The notes: generated by a model not told the origin, from the letters alone. Numbered from the stretch's first letter, positions 21,807 to 30,910 are shown. The stretch: 64,000 nucleotides of DNA from an uncultured Erythrobacter sp. (GCA_947495555.1 CANLZI010000001.1:844861-908860), one strand, 5' to 3'. Numbers and translations are program-made.

Positions 21807-22067
21807 ATGCCACTCCACTTTGAACTCGTAACCCCGGCCAAGCAGGTCCGTAGCGAAGACGTCCACATGGTCGTCGTGCCCGGCGCAGAAGGCGAATTCG
21901 GCGTTTTGGAAGGCCATGCGCCTTTCATGTCGACCATCCGCGATGGCGCGGTGCAGGTCTATAAGACCGAAGGCGCAGCGCCTGAAACGATCGAAGTGCG
22001 CGGCGGGTTTGCCGAAGTAGGTGAAACCGGCCTGACCGTTCTGGCGGAGCATGTCGAAGAAGCCTGA
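21807..22067 (+). CDS. atpC: ATP synthase F1 epsilon subunit, short form
   Basis: An 86-residue protein containing only the N-terminal beta-sandwich (starting [14 protein letters not shown] and ending at [10 protein letters not shown]). Enterobacterial epsilon is about 139 residues and adds two C-terminal helices that inhibit ATP hydrolysis. The gene here stops cleanly before that part and a terminator follows, so this is a natural short form. In alphaproteobacteria a separate zeta subunit (DUF1476) can inhibit F1 instead; none is in this window. Confidence 0.95.
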   Translation: MPLHFELVTPAKQVRSEDVHMVVVPGAEGEFGVLEGHAPFMSTIRDGAVQVYKTEGAAPETIEVRGGFAEVGETGLTVLAEHVEEA

Positions 22068-22098
22068 TTAGGCTTTTATCGATCACTAGCACTTCAAG

Positions 22099-22128
22099 AA
22101 GGGCGGCCTGGACGGGTCACCCTTTTTT
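22099..22128 (+). terminator. Intrinsic terminator of the F1 ATPase operon
   Basis: AAGGGCGGCC pairs with GGTCACCCTT (one mismatch, one wobble) around a short loop and is followed by a run of T. It lies 31 bases past the atpC stop and before the convergent Rrf2 gene. Confidence 0.75.
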
Positions 22129-22141
22129 GTTTGAGCCACAA

Positions 22142-22630
22142 CTATCCCGCCTCTCGCCCAACCCATTGGGCAATGCCCAACAAATGCTCGGGCGAAGAGT
22201 TCATCGCTGCTTCCTGCATGATCGAAGCCAATGACTTGGCGGCCAAAGCATCCCGATACACTTGTTCTGCCGCACTGAATGCCGCGGCGATCTCGCATGG
22301 TTTTGTGCAGTCCTCGCGCTTTAGACCGCATGGACCATTCTGCCTGATCTCGGTGCACCGGAATGCAGGTGTTGGTCCATCAATAGCGTTCACTATGTCC
22401 AGCAAGCTGATCGCATCCACAGCGCGGGCAAGGCGATATCCGCCGCCCTTGCCACGCACAGAGGCAACGATGCCGGCGCGGCGCAAAAGTTGCATCTGCT
22501 TGGCCAGATAGGCTGAGGGCACTTCAAAAAACTCGGCCAGCGCATCAACACTTATGCCCGCCTGCTCCGGCAGGATCGCCAAAACGGTGCAGATATGCGT
22601 GGTCCACTCGACGCCTTTTCCCAATTGCAC
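22142..22630 (-). CDS. Rrf2-family transcriptional regulator
   Basis: A 162-residue winged-helix regulator. The helix-turn-helix (ISVDALAEFFEVPSAYLAKQ) and the wing (VRGKGGGYRLAR) are typical Rrf2. Cysteines 92, 101, 108 and 112 can hold an Fe-S cluster, as in NsrR, IscR and RirA relatives. The start is GTG at 22630, seven bases after AAGGAG; the frame continues upstream to 22678 only through the operator. It is divergent from the cytochrome-like gene at 22692, and the 61-bp gap holds two palindromes it very likely binds. The signal (NO, iron or redox) is not known. Confidence 0.9.
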   Translation of the reverse strand: MQLGKGVEWTTHICTVLAILPEQAGISVDALAEFFEVPSAYLAKQMQLLRRAGIVASVRGKGGGYRLARAVDAISLLDIVNAIDGPTPAFRCTEIRQNGPCGLKREDCTKPCEIAAAFSAAEQVYRDALAAKSLASIMQEAAMNSSPEHLLGIAQWVGREAG

Positions 22631-22646
22631 ACTTGACTCCTTAATT

Positions 22647-22676
22647 GGATATATTTTATCCGGATATAGAATATCC
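22647..22676. promoter_or_regulatory. Two abutting 15-bp palindromes, probable Rrf2 operators
   Basis: GGATATATTTTATCC (22647-22661; arms GGATA/TATCC) is directly followed by GGATATAGAATATCC (22662-22676; arms GGATAT/ATATCC). The pair fills the gap between the divergent Rrf2 and cytochrome-like genes and would overlap both promoters. AT-rich dyads of this size are usual for Rrf2 proteins. Binding is inferred. Confidence 0.7.
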
Positions 22677-22691
22677 ACTTAAGGAGATGGC

Positions 22692-23312
22692 ATGAGCACG
22701 ACGGCAAAACAAGCGCATCGCATTTTTGCGCTCTTCATCGGCATTTTTCTGCTGGTCCATTTCGCCGCGCATTTTTCTGCCATTGCCGGTGTTGAGGAAC
22801 AGGCTGGGGCCATGAAATGGGGCAGAGCGCTTTATCAATGGCCGATTGTTGAGGCGGCATTGGTCCTCGCGCTGTTGGCTCAGGTTCTACTCGGTTTGCG
22901 ATTGCTGCGAGGCATCCACGCAAGGAAGCGCAAGGACTGGTGGCACAAAATTCAGTTTGCCAGCGGTTGTTATCTGGCTCTGTTCATCGTGCTGCACACA
23001 ACTGCCGCGCTCTCCACACGGATGCTGATTGGCCTGGATACAAATTTCTACTGGGCAGCCGGGACATTGGTGCTCGCCCCTCTCAAATATGGATTCGCTC
23101 CCTATTATTTCCTCGCGGTGACGGCGCTGATTAGCCATGTGCTGGCCGCGCTGCATTTCAGGGGTAGCAGACCATGGCATGGCCCAGCGTTAATTCTCGG
23201 CCCTGTGGCGGGATTGGCGATCGTGGCGGCGTATTCCGGGGCATTGTACCCCATCGAATTGCCACAGCCGTATCGTGACTATTTTGGTTCCTTTCCAGGT
23301 GTGGCCAACTAA
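22692..23312 (+). CDS. Predicted b-type cytochrome-like membrane protein
   Basis: A 206-residue protein with about five hydrophobic helices. Histidines sit at helix positions suited to haem ligation (His23 and His27 in LLVHFAAHF, one in LFIVLHTTAAL, and ISHVLAALHF). The general pattern resembles the membrane anchors of succinate dehydrogenase/fumarate reductase, but no flavoprotein or iron-sulfur partner is adjacent. The ATG follows AAGGAG. It is divergent from the Rrf2 gene and probably its main target, which suggests a redox or nitrosative-stress role. The haem assignment is an inference. Confidence 0.6.
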   Translation: MSTTAKQAHRIFALFIGIFLLVHFAAHFSAIAGVEEQAGAMKWGRALYQWPIVEAALVLALLAQVLLGLRLLRGIHARKRKDWWHKIQFASGCYLALFIVLHTTAALSTRMLIGLDTNFYWAAGTLVLAPLKYGFAPYYFLAVTALISHVLAALHFRGSRPWHGPALILGPVAGLAIVAAYSGALYPIELPQPYRDYFGSFPGVAN

Positions 23313-23395
23313 GCAGCGTCCTAACGCAAACTTGCAGTTTTCTGGGCGCAGGCCCACACTCTCATCAATAGCGCAGCTGATTGGTGGTGGTCATA

Positions 23396-24109
23396 ATGAG
23401 CGAGTTGAAGGCTTTTCATTTGCCTGGTGCATGGGGATTGGTTTCCGTCAGTCCCTTTTGTCTGAAGCTGGATAGTTTCTTGCGGATGGCGGGTATTGAG
23501 CACCAATCCATGACAGCTGCCACGCCCTTTCCTGGCCCGAAGAAGAAGGCTCCATGGATTGAGTATCGCGGCCAAAAGTTGGGCGATTCCACGCTGATTA
23601 TCGACTTTCTGAAGCAGGAGTTCGATGTCGATCTGGATGCGCATTTGAGCGATGAGCAACGCGGCCAAGCAATTGCCATCCAACGCTTGATCGAAGAAAA
23701 TCTCTATTGGGCGATGGTGTATGATCGCTGGGTGCGCGATGAGAATTGGCCCATTTTGAAAGGCACCGTCTTAGGGAATATCCCCACTCCCCTGCGCATG
23801 GCCCTTACCCCGATTGCGCGTAAGGGCGTCAAAAAGCAGCTGGCAGGCCACGGTATGGGGCTGCACACGGAAGCAGAAATTGAGGCAATCGGTCGCAAGG
23901 ATATCGATGCACTGGCTGACATATTGGGCGACAAAGACTGGTTTATGGGCGATCGTATCAGCTTTACCGATGCCGTGGTTTATTCTCTCTTGGCTAACAT
24001 TGTTTTTGTAGAATTTTCCAGCCCGATGAAAGCAATGATCAACGCTCATTCAAGCCTTGTCGATTGGCTTACCCGCTTCAAAAACGAAGTATACCCAGAG
24101 CAAGAATGA
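23396..24109 (+). CDS. GST-like protein (Fax/metaxin-type)
   Basis: A 237-residue protein with a GST fold of the failed-axon-connection/metaxin type. It begins MSELKAFHLPGAWGLVSVSP with SPFCLKLDSFLRMAG. A PGPKKKAPWIEYRG segment and a GDSTLIIDFL glutathione-like site follow, then a helical half with WFMGDRISFTDAVVYSLL. The start at 23396 is preferred over 23381 because MSELKAF matches the family. It may not bind glutathione; the function is unknown. The next gene starts 22 bp downstream. Confidence 0.8.
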   Translation: MSELKAFHLPGAWGLVSVSPFCLKLDSFLRMAGIEHQSMTAATPFPGPKKKAPWIEYRGQKLGDSTLIIDFLKQEFDVDLDAHLSDEQRGQAIAIQRLIEENLYWAMVYDRWVRDENWPILKGTVLGNIPTPLRMALTPIARKGVKKQLAGHGMGLHTEAEIEAIGRKDIDALADILGDKDWFMGDRISFTDAVVYSLLANIVFVEFSSPMKAMINAHSSLVDWLTRFKNEVYPEQE

Positions 24110-24131
24110 TGGCGAGCCGGGGCCAACCATC

Positions 24132-25580
24132 ATGAGGGGTTTGATCACCAACAATGCCAATGCAATCGCTATATTTTTCCTGGCGATGGCCACGGTGGCG
24201 ATCCGAGCCATCGGCTGGGGTGATCCCGCCAGCGACTTTGACGAGCAGCTTTATTCCCTGATCGGCCAGCAAATGTTGCAAGGGCAATGGCCTTATATCG
24301 ATCTGTGGGATCGCAAGCCATTTGGCCTTTTCGCCATCTTTGCCTTCGCCCATGCGACAGGTTGGAGTGGACCAGAGGCCTATCAGGCGTTGGCAAGTGT
24401 ATCGGCATTTGCCACGGCTGTGCTGACTTACGCCATTGCCAACAGGATGACTGGCAAGTTGACAGCATTCAGCGTCACTTTGCTGATGTTGGTGCTGTTG
24501 TCAGTCTATGGCGCTGGATCCGGCCAGTCTGAAGTGTTTTTCTTGCCCTTGATGCTGGGCATGGTGTGGATGCTGCGCGATCCGCGAGATAGCTCATTTG
24601 AACAGCGAGCATTGATGGCCATGTTGCTGGGCGGGTTTGCATTGCAGGTCAAATACACGGTGTTGCCGCAATGCCTTGCGCTGGGCCTCTATGCTCTGTT
24701 CCACCATTGGCGCAGCGGCATGTCGGTTTGGGGATTGATTGCTCAGTCGATCCGCTTTGCGGCTCTGGGCATTGTCCCGACCGCACTGGTTTATCTAGCC
24801 TATGTCTTGTTGGGAGGCGGCGATGCGTGGATGTTCGCCAATCTGGACAGTTTCTTCCTCAAGGAAGCCGCGCCGCATGGCCGGTTTGCTGCGCATGTTG
24901 TGGCCTATGGCAGCGCCTGCATCGCACTGATGCTGGGCGGATATTATGCCGCCGTCCGGATCATCGGGCCGGACGATACCCAAACCTACCGATTGGTGCT
25001 GTTGTGGGCGCTATCCTGCCTGGTCACTGTCTTGCTGCCTGGCACGACCTATTATTACTATTACGCAGCCCTAGTACCCGCTGCTTGCCTAGTCGCCATC
25101 CCGCTGTTGGACGCACGTGGCCCCGGCAAATGGTATTCCGCCATAGCTTTGGTCCTGATTGCGGTAGGCTTTTTCCGGCCAGATACTCGTTATCAAGAAA
25201 CGCAGGATCGGATCGCTGCGGTTCAGCGTCTGTCCGATGCGATTGCACCACTTGTGGACCAGGAAGCTGCTTGTCTGTGGGTGCATGATGGCCCTACTGC
25301 GCTGTATTCCGCTACCCGTTCATGCTTGCCCAGCCGCGTGATCTATCCCGACCATCTGAGCAATGGGCTGGAAGCTGAGGCTTTGCCCGTCGATCCGGCC
25401 GAAGAGACTGCGCGCATCCTGCGGACTCGCCCGCCGGTGATCGTGACCGCAGATCGCCCTGTCAGCCAACCCAATAAACAGGTTGCAGCACTCGTCTCTG
25501 ATGTATTGGCAGCGCGATACCGCGCCTTGCAAACAGAGACCATCGATGGCCGATTGATAACGGCTTGGGCGCGCCGCTGA
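24132..25580 (+). CDS. Glycosyltransferase family 39-type membrane protein (ArnT/PMT-like)
   Basis: A 482-residue polytopic protein with 10 or more hydrophobic segments. The first periplasmic loop has DFDEQLYSLIGQQML and then PYIDLWDRKPFG, the acidic-residue pattern of GT-C transferases that use polyprenyl-phosphate sugars. It ends with a soluble domain of about 120 residues. Such enzymes glycosylate lipid A, proteins or surface polymers in the periplasm. The acceptor is unknown and no lipid-carrier genes are adjacent. The ATG at 24132 is chosen because translation from 24057 would overlap the upstream gene with non-hydrophobic codons. Confidence 0.8.
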   Translation: MRGLITNNANAIAIFFLAMATVAIRAIGWGDPASDFDEQLYSLIGQQMLQGQWPYIDLWDRKPFGLFAIFAFAHATGWSGPEAYQALASVSAFATAVLTYAIANRMTGKLTAFSVTLLMLVLLSVYGAGSGQSEVFFLPLMLGMVWMLRDPRDSSFEQRALMAMLLGGFALQVKYTVLPQCLALGLYALFHHWRSGMSVWGLIAQSIRFAALGIVPTALVYLAYVLLGGGDAWMFANLDSFFLKEAAPHGRFAAHVVAYGSACIALMLGGYYAAVRIIGPDDTQTYRLVLLWALSCLVTVLLPGTTYYYYYAALVPAACLVAIPLLDARGPGKWYSAIALVLIAVGFFRPDTRYQETQDRIAAVQRLSDAIAPLVDQEAACLWVHDGPTALYSATRSCLPSRVIYPDHLSNGLEAEALPVDPAEETARILRTRPPVIVTADRPVSQPNKQVAALVSDVLAARYRALQTETIDGRLITAWARR

Positions 25581-25689
25581 GACTTGCCCGATCTGCACAT
25601 GCCAATTCACCGTCACGTCTGGCGATAATTTCATTCGTGACTATACCCCAATCGACAGATCAACCGAACTTAACCGTTGGAGAGGATAA

Positions 25690-27846
25690 TTGCGTTTTGC
25701 ATCCAGAGTCGCACTTTCAACCACACTGGCAGGAGCCCTCGCTATGACCGCCTCGACTGCACAGGCCGATGGCACCGATGGCATTCCCGGGCCCGATCAA
25801 GATCCTTATATCTGGCTGGAAGAGGCCCGCAGCGACGAGGCTCTCGCTTGGGTTAAGGCAGAGAATATCCGTACCCTGGGTGCGTTGGAAGCCGATCCGC
25901 GTTTCGAACAGCTGAAGAATGATGCGCTGGCGATTTACGACAGCAATGATCGCATACCCTTTGTGAGCTTTCGCCCTGATGGGCTGTATAATTTTTGGCA
26001 GGACAAGGACAATCCTAAAGGGTTGGTTCGCCGCACCACACTGGAAAGCTACCAGACCGACAATCCAGAATGGGAAGTGCTGCTGGACGTGGACGCCTTA
26101 GCCAAGGCCGACGGCAAAGAATGGGTCTACAAAGGCTCCACCTGCATGCCGCCGGACTTGCGGCGCTGCATGATCGCTCTCTCGGATGGCGGCAAAGATG
26201 CGACCATCATGCGCGAGTATGATTTTCATACCAAAAGTTTTGTCGGAGGCGGGTTCGAGCTGGCCGAAGGCCAGGGCGGAATTTCGTGGATCGATGAAGA
26301 CACATTGCTGGTCACGCGCAGTTTCAGCGAAGAGCTGATGACCGAGAGCGAATATCCCTTCACCAGCCGGGTGTGGAAACGCGGCACCAGCATTGATGAT
26401 GCGGTGGAGATCTTCCGGGGCGATCGCACCGATGTTTCCTCAGGCGCCAGCCTGTTGCGCGACGCCAGCGGCACAATTCACGCGCGCACTGCCTATCGCA
26501 GCGTCAGCTTTCACGAACGCGAGTATTATGTCGAGCATGAGGACGAGTGGCTGCGGCTCGATATCCCTCTCATGGCATCAATATTTGGCATTGTTGACGG
26601 CCATCTGCTCTATTCAACCGATGTCGATTGGGAGGTGGATGGACAGACCTTCCCCGCTGACAGCCTGATCGCGGTTAAGCTGGACGAATGGAAAGTTGAC
26701 CCCAACGGCGCGGCCAAAACATTGGTCTGGGCACCGGCCGAACGCCAAACACGGCAGGGCGGCGCCATCACCTCAAATGCTTTGTTTGTCAGCCTGCTGG
26801 ACAATGTTGCAGGCCAAATCCTGCAGTTCAATTATGTGGCTAATGAAGACGGCGACGGTGAGTGGGTTAGCGAGCCAGTCAATCTTCCAGGCAATGCGAC
26901 CCTTGGCATCACGGCAGCGTCCAACGAAACCGGCCAGATCATGTTCAGCGCCACCGATTTCCTCAATCCTACGACGCTGTATTATTCGGATGGCTTGGGT
27001 GATCCCGAAGTTCTCAAGACCTCACCGAGCTATTTCGACAAGACTGGCTTGGAGGTCGAGCAGTTAGAGGCAACCAGCGCCGACGGGACCAAAATCCCTT
27101 ATTTCATCGTCAAGCCCGCAGGTATGAAGCTGGATGGCAGCACCGCCACCTTGATGACCGGCTATGGCGGCTTTCAGGTGCCGCGACTGCCCGATTATCT
27201 GAGTACGACGGGCAAATTGTGGTTGGAGAATGGCGGCGCTTACGTGCTCGCCAATCTGCGCGGTGGCGGCGAATTTGGCCCCAATTGGCACCAGACAGCG
27301 ATCCGAGAGAACAAGCAGCGGACCTGGGATGATTTCATCGCAGTGGGCGAAGATCTGGTGGAGCGCGGCTTTACCAGTCCCGAACACCTCGGCATACAAG
27401 GCGGCTCACAAGGCGGATTGCTGGTAGGCACTGCCTTCACCCAACGCCCGGATCTGTTCGGCGCAGCGATTGTACAAATCCCGCTGTTCGACATGTTGCG
27501 CTATCATCTGATCGGACGCGGCGCATCGTGGATCGGCGAATATGGCGATCCCCGCATTCCCGAGCAACGCGCCTGGATCGAAGGTTATTCACCCTATCAG
27601 AAGATTGTTGAAGGTGTGGACTACCCCGCGCCGTTCCTATGGGCATCGACCGCCGATGACCGGACACACCCTGCCCATGCCCGCAAAGGCGCGGCCAGGC
27701 TGAAGGAATTGGGCCAGCGCTATTTCTATTACGAAGACATGACCGGTGGCCATTCCGGCGGGGTCGACAATGAACAGCGCGCTAAACTTCAGGCGCTGCA
27801 ATTTGTCTATTTGATGCAGCAATTGATGGGGCCGGTTAACGACTAA
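25690..27846 (+). CDS. Periplasmic prolyl oligopeptidase (S9A family)
   Basis: A 718-residue serine peptidase with a signal peptide (MRFASRVALSTTLAGALAMT). An N-terminal beta-propeller is followed by the alpha/beta-hydrolase catalytic domain. The triad is Ser573 (GGSQGG, where most members have GGSNGG), Asp657 or Asp656 (TADDRTHPAH) and His688 (TGGHSGG). NLRGGGEFGPNWHQ precedes the nucleophile as in prolyl oligopeptidases. The start is TTG at 25690, after GGAGAGG. It cuts short peptides, typically after proline. A strong terminator follows. Confidence 0.93.
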   Translation: MRFASRVALSTTLAGALAMTASTAQADGTDGIPGPDQDPYIWLEEARSDEALAWVKAENIRTLGALEADPRFEQLKNDALAIYDSNDRIPFVSFRPDGLYNFWQDKDNPKGLVRRTTLESYQTDNPEWEVLLDVDALAKADGKEWVYKGSTCMPPDLRRCMIALSDGGKDATIMREYDFHTKSFVGGGFELAEGQGGISWIDEDTLLVTRSFSEELMTESEYPFTSRVWKRGTSIDDAVEIFRGDRTDVSSGASLLRDASGTIHARTAYRSVSFHEREYYVEHEDEWLRLDIPLMASIFGIVDGHLLYSTDVDWEVDGQTFPADSLIAVKLDEWKVDPNGAAKTLVWAPAERQTRQGGAITSNALFVSLLDNVAGQILQFNYVANEDGDGEWVSEPVNLPGNATLGITAASNETGQIMFSATDFLNPTTLYYSDGLGDPEVLKTSPSYFDKTGLEVEQLEATSADGTKIPYFIVKPAGMKLDGSTATLMTGYGGFQVPRLPDYLSTTGKLWLENGGAYVLANLRGGGEFGPNWHQTAIRENKQRTWDDFIAVGEDLVERGFTSPEHLGIQGGSQGGLLVGTAFTQRPDLFGAAIVQIPLFDMLRYHLIGRGASWIGEYGDPRIPEQRAWIEGYSPYQKIVEGVDYPAPFLWASTADDRTHPAHARKGAARLKELGQRYFYYEDMTGGHSGGVDNEQRAKLQALQFVYLMQQLMGPVND

Positions 27847-27869
27847 GCGAGCCCTATCTCGACCAGACC

Positions 27870-27909
27870 AGGCCCGATGCAATCAAAATTTGCGTCGGGC
27901 CTTGTTTTT
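27870..27909 (+). terminator. Intrinsic terminator after the S9 peptidase
   Basis: AGGCCCGATGCAA pairs with TTGCGTCGGGCCT (one mismatch or wobble) and is followed by TTGTTTTT. It lies 24 bases past the peptidase stop. Confidence 0.9.
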
Positions 27910-27932
27910 GCGCCGAACTAATCGATCTCAGC

Positions 27933-28577
27933 TCAGTCCATCGCAATCGGGATCATCACTTCATTGCGGCGCAAGGGTCCAGGCACCATCGGCGCGTCAT
28001 AGAACGCGAATTCTGCCGGACCTGTTGGTTCCAGCTCTTGCTCGTCAATCCATTCGCGCAGCTTCGCTTCGGCCTGAACCAGATCAGCATCGCGCCCGTA
28101 TCCTCTGAACCGTACTGCGGCCATATGCCGGGCAGGAACCTGACTGATCGCAATGTCTTGCGGGGTCTCGGGCAGCGATTCCACCGTATATTGCGAGGGC
28201 ATGATGAACCGTGTGCGCCAAGTCCCAGCGTCTTGCGCTTCGTCCTGTATAACCGGAGAAGTCATCGCAATCTTGGCGGTTTGATCCTGCATGACCGGCG
28301 ATGTCATCGCGATCTTCTCGGTATTTGCTCCGGGCCGGTCTTGAGCAAAAATATAGGAAGCCAAACGGCGAAAGCCTGCGCTCAACGCACGGCTGCGTTC
28401 ACCGGTATGGGTGACTTCAGCGACCAGCATGGGTGCATATTCACGCAATTCATAAGGGCCGTCGCTGGTGACTGCCTCATAGCCGGGTTGCTCGATATTG
28501 CTGTACTGAGCATAGGCAGCCGCGCTGCCCACAACGGCCAAGCCAACACCAACCGCAATCAAAGTCTTGATCTTCAT
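27933..28577 (-). CDS. SOUL family haem-binding-like protein
   Basis: A 214-residue protein with an N-terminal signal or anchor segment (MKIKTLIAVGVGLAVVGSAA) and a SOUL domain. The SOUL signs are YELREYAPMLVAEV near the start and a duplicated IAMTSPV motif, then MPSQYTVESLPETP. The family binds haem or other tetrapyrroles in some members; haem ligands are not well conserved, so binding is uncertain. The ATG at 28577 starts the signal segment. It lies downstream of glmU on the same strand, with an 84-bp gap. Confidence 0.88.
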   Translation of the reverse strand: MKIKTLIAVGVGLAVVGSAAAYAQYSNIEQPGYEAVTSDGPYELREYAPMLVAEVTHTGERSRALSAGFRRLASYIFAQDRPGANTEKIAMTSPVMQDQTAKIAMTSPVIQDEAQDAGTWRTRFIMPSQYTVESLPETPQDIAISQVPARHMAAVRFRGYGRDADLVQAEAKLREWIDEQELEPTGPAEFAFYDAPMVPGPLRRNEVMIPIAMD

Positions 28578-28661
28578 TCCATGCTCCGTTCTGCTCACAG
28601 TCTAAGCAGTTACGGACCGAAATGGTTCCCGGACGCAGCCTAAGATCAGGCTCAAGCGCGT

Positions 28662-30014
28662 CTATTTGCTCTTCGCAGCCTTTTTCTTCTTCCGCATCGC
28701 ATCGTGAAAACGATCGGCCCAGCCTGGCTTCACCAGCTGTTCGGCCCGAACCATCCGCAGCTCGCCATCATCGACATCGCGGCTAACCGTGCTGCCAGCG
28801 GCCACAATCGCATCCGCACCGATATTTACAGGCGCGATCAGCGCGCTGTTCGATCCGATAAAGGCGCGCGCACCGATGGTGGTCTGATATTTGAAATAGC
28901 CGTCATAATTGCAGGTGATGGTGCCCGCGCCAATATTGGCGCCCTCGCCCACAGTTGTATCACCCAGATAGGTCAGATGGCTGGCCTTGGCACCGGGCCC
29001 AAGAGTTGCCTTCTTCATCTCGACAAAATTGCCGACAAAAGCGCCCTCTTCCAGTACCGCGCCAGGGCGCAGGCGGGCAAAGGGACCGGCCTGAGCACCC
29101 GTGGCCAGCGTGGCGCCCTCCAAATGGCTGAATGCCTTGATATGCACCCCGTCGGCCACGCTAACGCCCTGCCCAAACACCACATTGGGATCGATGGTTA
29201 CGTCGCGACCCAATTGGGTGTCCCAGCAAAAATAGACCGTTTCTGGAGCTTTCAGACTGGCTCCTTCAGCCATCGCCTGTTCGCGCCTGTCATTTTGCCA
29301 GCGCGCCTCAGCCTCGGCCAATTCGGCGCGGCTGTTGATCCCGGCCACTTCGGCTGGATCGGTCTCAACCACGCGGACGAGATCGCCGCGCGCAATCGCG
29401 CCTGTGGCAACATCGGGCAGGTAATATTCGCCCTGAGCATTGTTGTTGTCTACCGCATCCAGCAGCGGCCACATATCGTCGGTATGGGCAACGATCAGTC
29501 CCGAATTGCACAAATCGCAAGCGCGTTCTTCTTCGCTGGCATCTTTGTACTCGACCATCTTGCGCACTGTACCATCCGCATCGGCTATGATCCGGCCATA
29601 GGCCAGCGGGTCTTCCGGCCGGAAGCCCAACACCGCAACTTTCGCGCCGTCCTCCAGCGCGGCCAGCAATTTGCGTACCGTGTCGGCCTGCACCATTGGG
29701 CAATCGCCAAAGCACACCAGAATATTGCCCGAAAAGCCGCTCAACGCATCACGCGCCTGCAGGGCGGCATGCGCCGTGCCATGCTGCGGTTCTTGCAGAG
29801 CGGTAACGATGTCTCGATCCGCCAGCGCTGCATCCAGCTGCTCTCGCTTGTCCCCAACCACCACAATCGTGTGCGTAGGCGACAAACCGTCAAAACTGTC
29901 CAGCAAATGCATCAGCATTGGCTTGCCCGCAATCGGGTGCAACACTTTGTGCAGGTCGCTTTTCATGCGGGTGCCCTTGCCCGCGGCAAGGATAATGGCA
30001 GCAAAATCACTCAT
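28662..30014 (-). CDS. glmU: Bifunctional GlcNAc-1-P uridyltransferase / GlcN-1-P acetyltransferase
   Basis: A 450-residue two-domain enzyme making UDP-GlcNAc for peptidoglycan and lipid A. The N-terminal uridyltransferase has LAAGKGTRMKSDLHKVLHP. The C-terminal left-handed beta-helix has the acetyltransferase region (AEGANIGAGTITCNYDGYFK pattern). It ends in a Lys-rich tail. It is divergent from gph with a 62-bp gap. Confidence 0.97.
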   Translation of the reverse strand: MSDFAAIILAAGKGTRMKSDLHKVLHPIAGKPMLMHLLDSFDGLSPTHTIVVVGDKREQLDAALADRDIVTALQEPQHGTAHAALQARDALSGFSGNILVCFGDCPMVQADTVRKLLAALEDGAKVAVLGFRPEDPLAYGRIIADADGTVRKMVEYKDASEEERACDLCNSGLIVAHTDDMWPLLDAVDNNNAQGEYYLPDVATGAIARGDLVRVVETDPAEVAGINSRAELAEAEARWQNDRREQAMAEGASLKAPETVYFCWDTQLGRDVTIDPNVVFGQGVSVADGVHIKAFSHLEGATLATGAQAGPFARLRPGAVLEEGAFVGNFVEMKKATLGPGAKASHLTYLGDTTVGEGANIGAGTITCNYDGYFKYQTTIGARAFIGSNSALIAPVNIGADAIVAAGSTVSRDVDDGELRMVRAEQLVKPGWADRFHDAMRKKKKAAKSK

Positions 30015-30076
30015 AAATCACCTCATGCCACCAAACGCTTGCGGTTTGAAGAACCATCCGCCACGGAAAGCCTTAT

Positions 30077-30775
30077 ATGAATGACATTCCTTTTGATGCC
30101 ATCGGCTTTGACCTCGATGGGACCATGCTCGACACCTTTCGCGATCTTGGGGCGGCGGTAAACCACGCTTTGCAACTGGGCGGGTTTGATCCGGTTCCGA
30201 TCGACAGTTCAAAAGACCTGATCGGTGGCGGTGCCAAGATCATGTTGCAACGCGCGGTTGATCAACAAGGCGGGATGGAGGCCGATGCCTTCCACGCTCT
30301 CTACAAGAAGATGCTGGCCTATTATGCCGAGCATAATGCGGATCTAACTCAGCCCTATCCAGGCCTGATGGACGTGTTGTCGCAATTGGACGCACAAGGC
30401 ATCAAGGCGGTTGTGGTGACCAATAAGTTTGAGGCTTTTGCCCGCAATATTTTGTCCCAGCTTGGGCTGGTCGACCGGTTTGTTGCTGTAATCGGCGGTG
30501 ACAGCGTGGGCAAAGGGCCCGATGGCAAACATATCGCCAAGCCCGCGCCTGATCCCGTCATAGAGGCGCGCAGGCGATGCTCGGACGATCCAGAAAATCC
30601 ATGCCGTTTCGCCTTTGTTGGCGATTCCACCTATGATGTGAATGCCGCACGCGCCGCGGGCGTTCCGGTGGTGGTTGCCGCCTATGGTTATTGCGATATG
30701 CTGCCCCAAGACATGGGCGGCGATGCCGTGATTGATTCGCTGGGCGAACTCATTTCGGCCTTGAAAGCACTTTAA
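30077..30775 (+). CDS. gph: HAD-family phosphatase, phosphoglycolate phosphatase-like
   Basis: A 232-residue HAD hydrolase. Motif I is FDLDGTMLDT (nucleophile and acid/base Asp), the VVVTNK segment gives motif II, and VGDSTYDVNAARAAG motif IV. The cap and length fit Gph, which removes phosphate from 2-phosphoglycolate formed in repair of oxidised DNA ends. Substrate specificity within this subfamily is not certain. An AAGCC site precedes the ATG. Confidence 0.85.
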   Translation: MNDIPFDAIGFDLDGTMLDTFRDLGAAVNHALQLGGFDPVPIDSSKDLIGGGAKIMLQRAVDQQGGMEADAFHALYKKMLAYYAEHNADLTQPYPGLMDVLSQLDAQGIKAVVVTNKFEAFARNILSQLGLVDRFVAVIGGDSVGKGPDGKHIAKPAPDPVIEARRRCSDDPENPCRFAFVGDSTYDVNAARAAGVPVVVAAYGYCDMLPQDMGGDAVIDSLGELISALKAL

Positions 30776-30858
30776 GGCGGATAACTGCCGCTACGGCATA
30801 GCGCGAAACAGCACTTCTGGTTGCAACGCAGCATAGAAAATGCCACCCAGCGGCCAGA

Positions 30859-30880
30859 TTTACGTTTACGGGCACGTAAA
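30859..30880. promoter_or_regulatory. Inverted repeat TTTACGT-N8-ACGTAAA upstream of the SDR gene
   Basis: TTTACGT (30859-30865) and ACGTAAA (30874-30880) are perfect complements with eight bases between, 30 bases before the SDR start. The left arm is followed at once by TTACG, giving a half-site repeat. It resembles operators of regulators of acyl-CoA metabolism; the regulator is not in the window. Function is inferred from position and symmetry. Confidence 0.55.
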
Positions 30881-30910
30881 GCCCAACTCAATGAAGCGGA
30901 GAGAAAGCTG

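Noticed and set aside
28704-30080. 458-codon plus-strand frame opposite glmU
   Set aside because: Complete overlap with glmU, no family resemblance.
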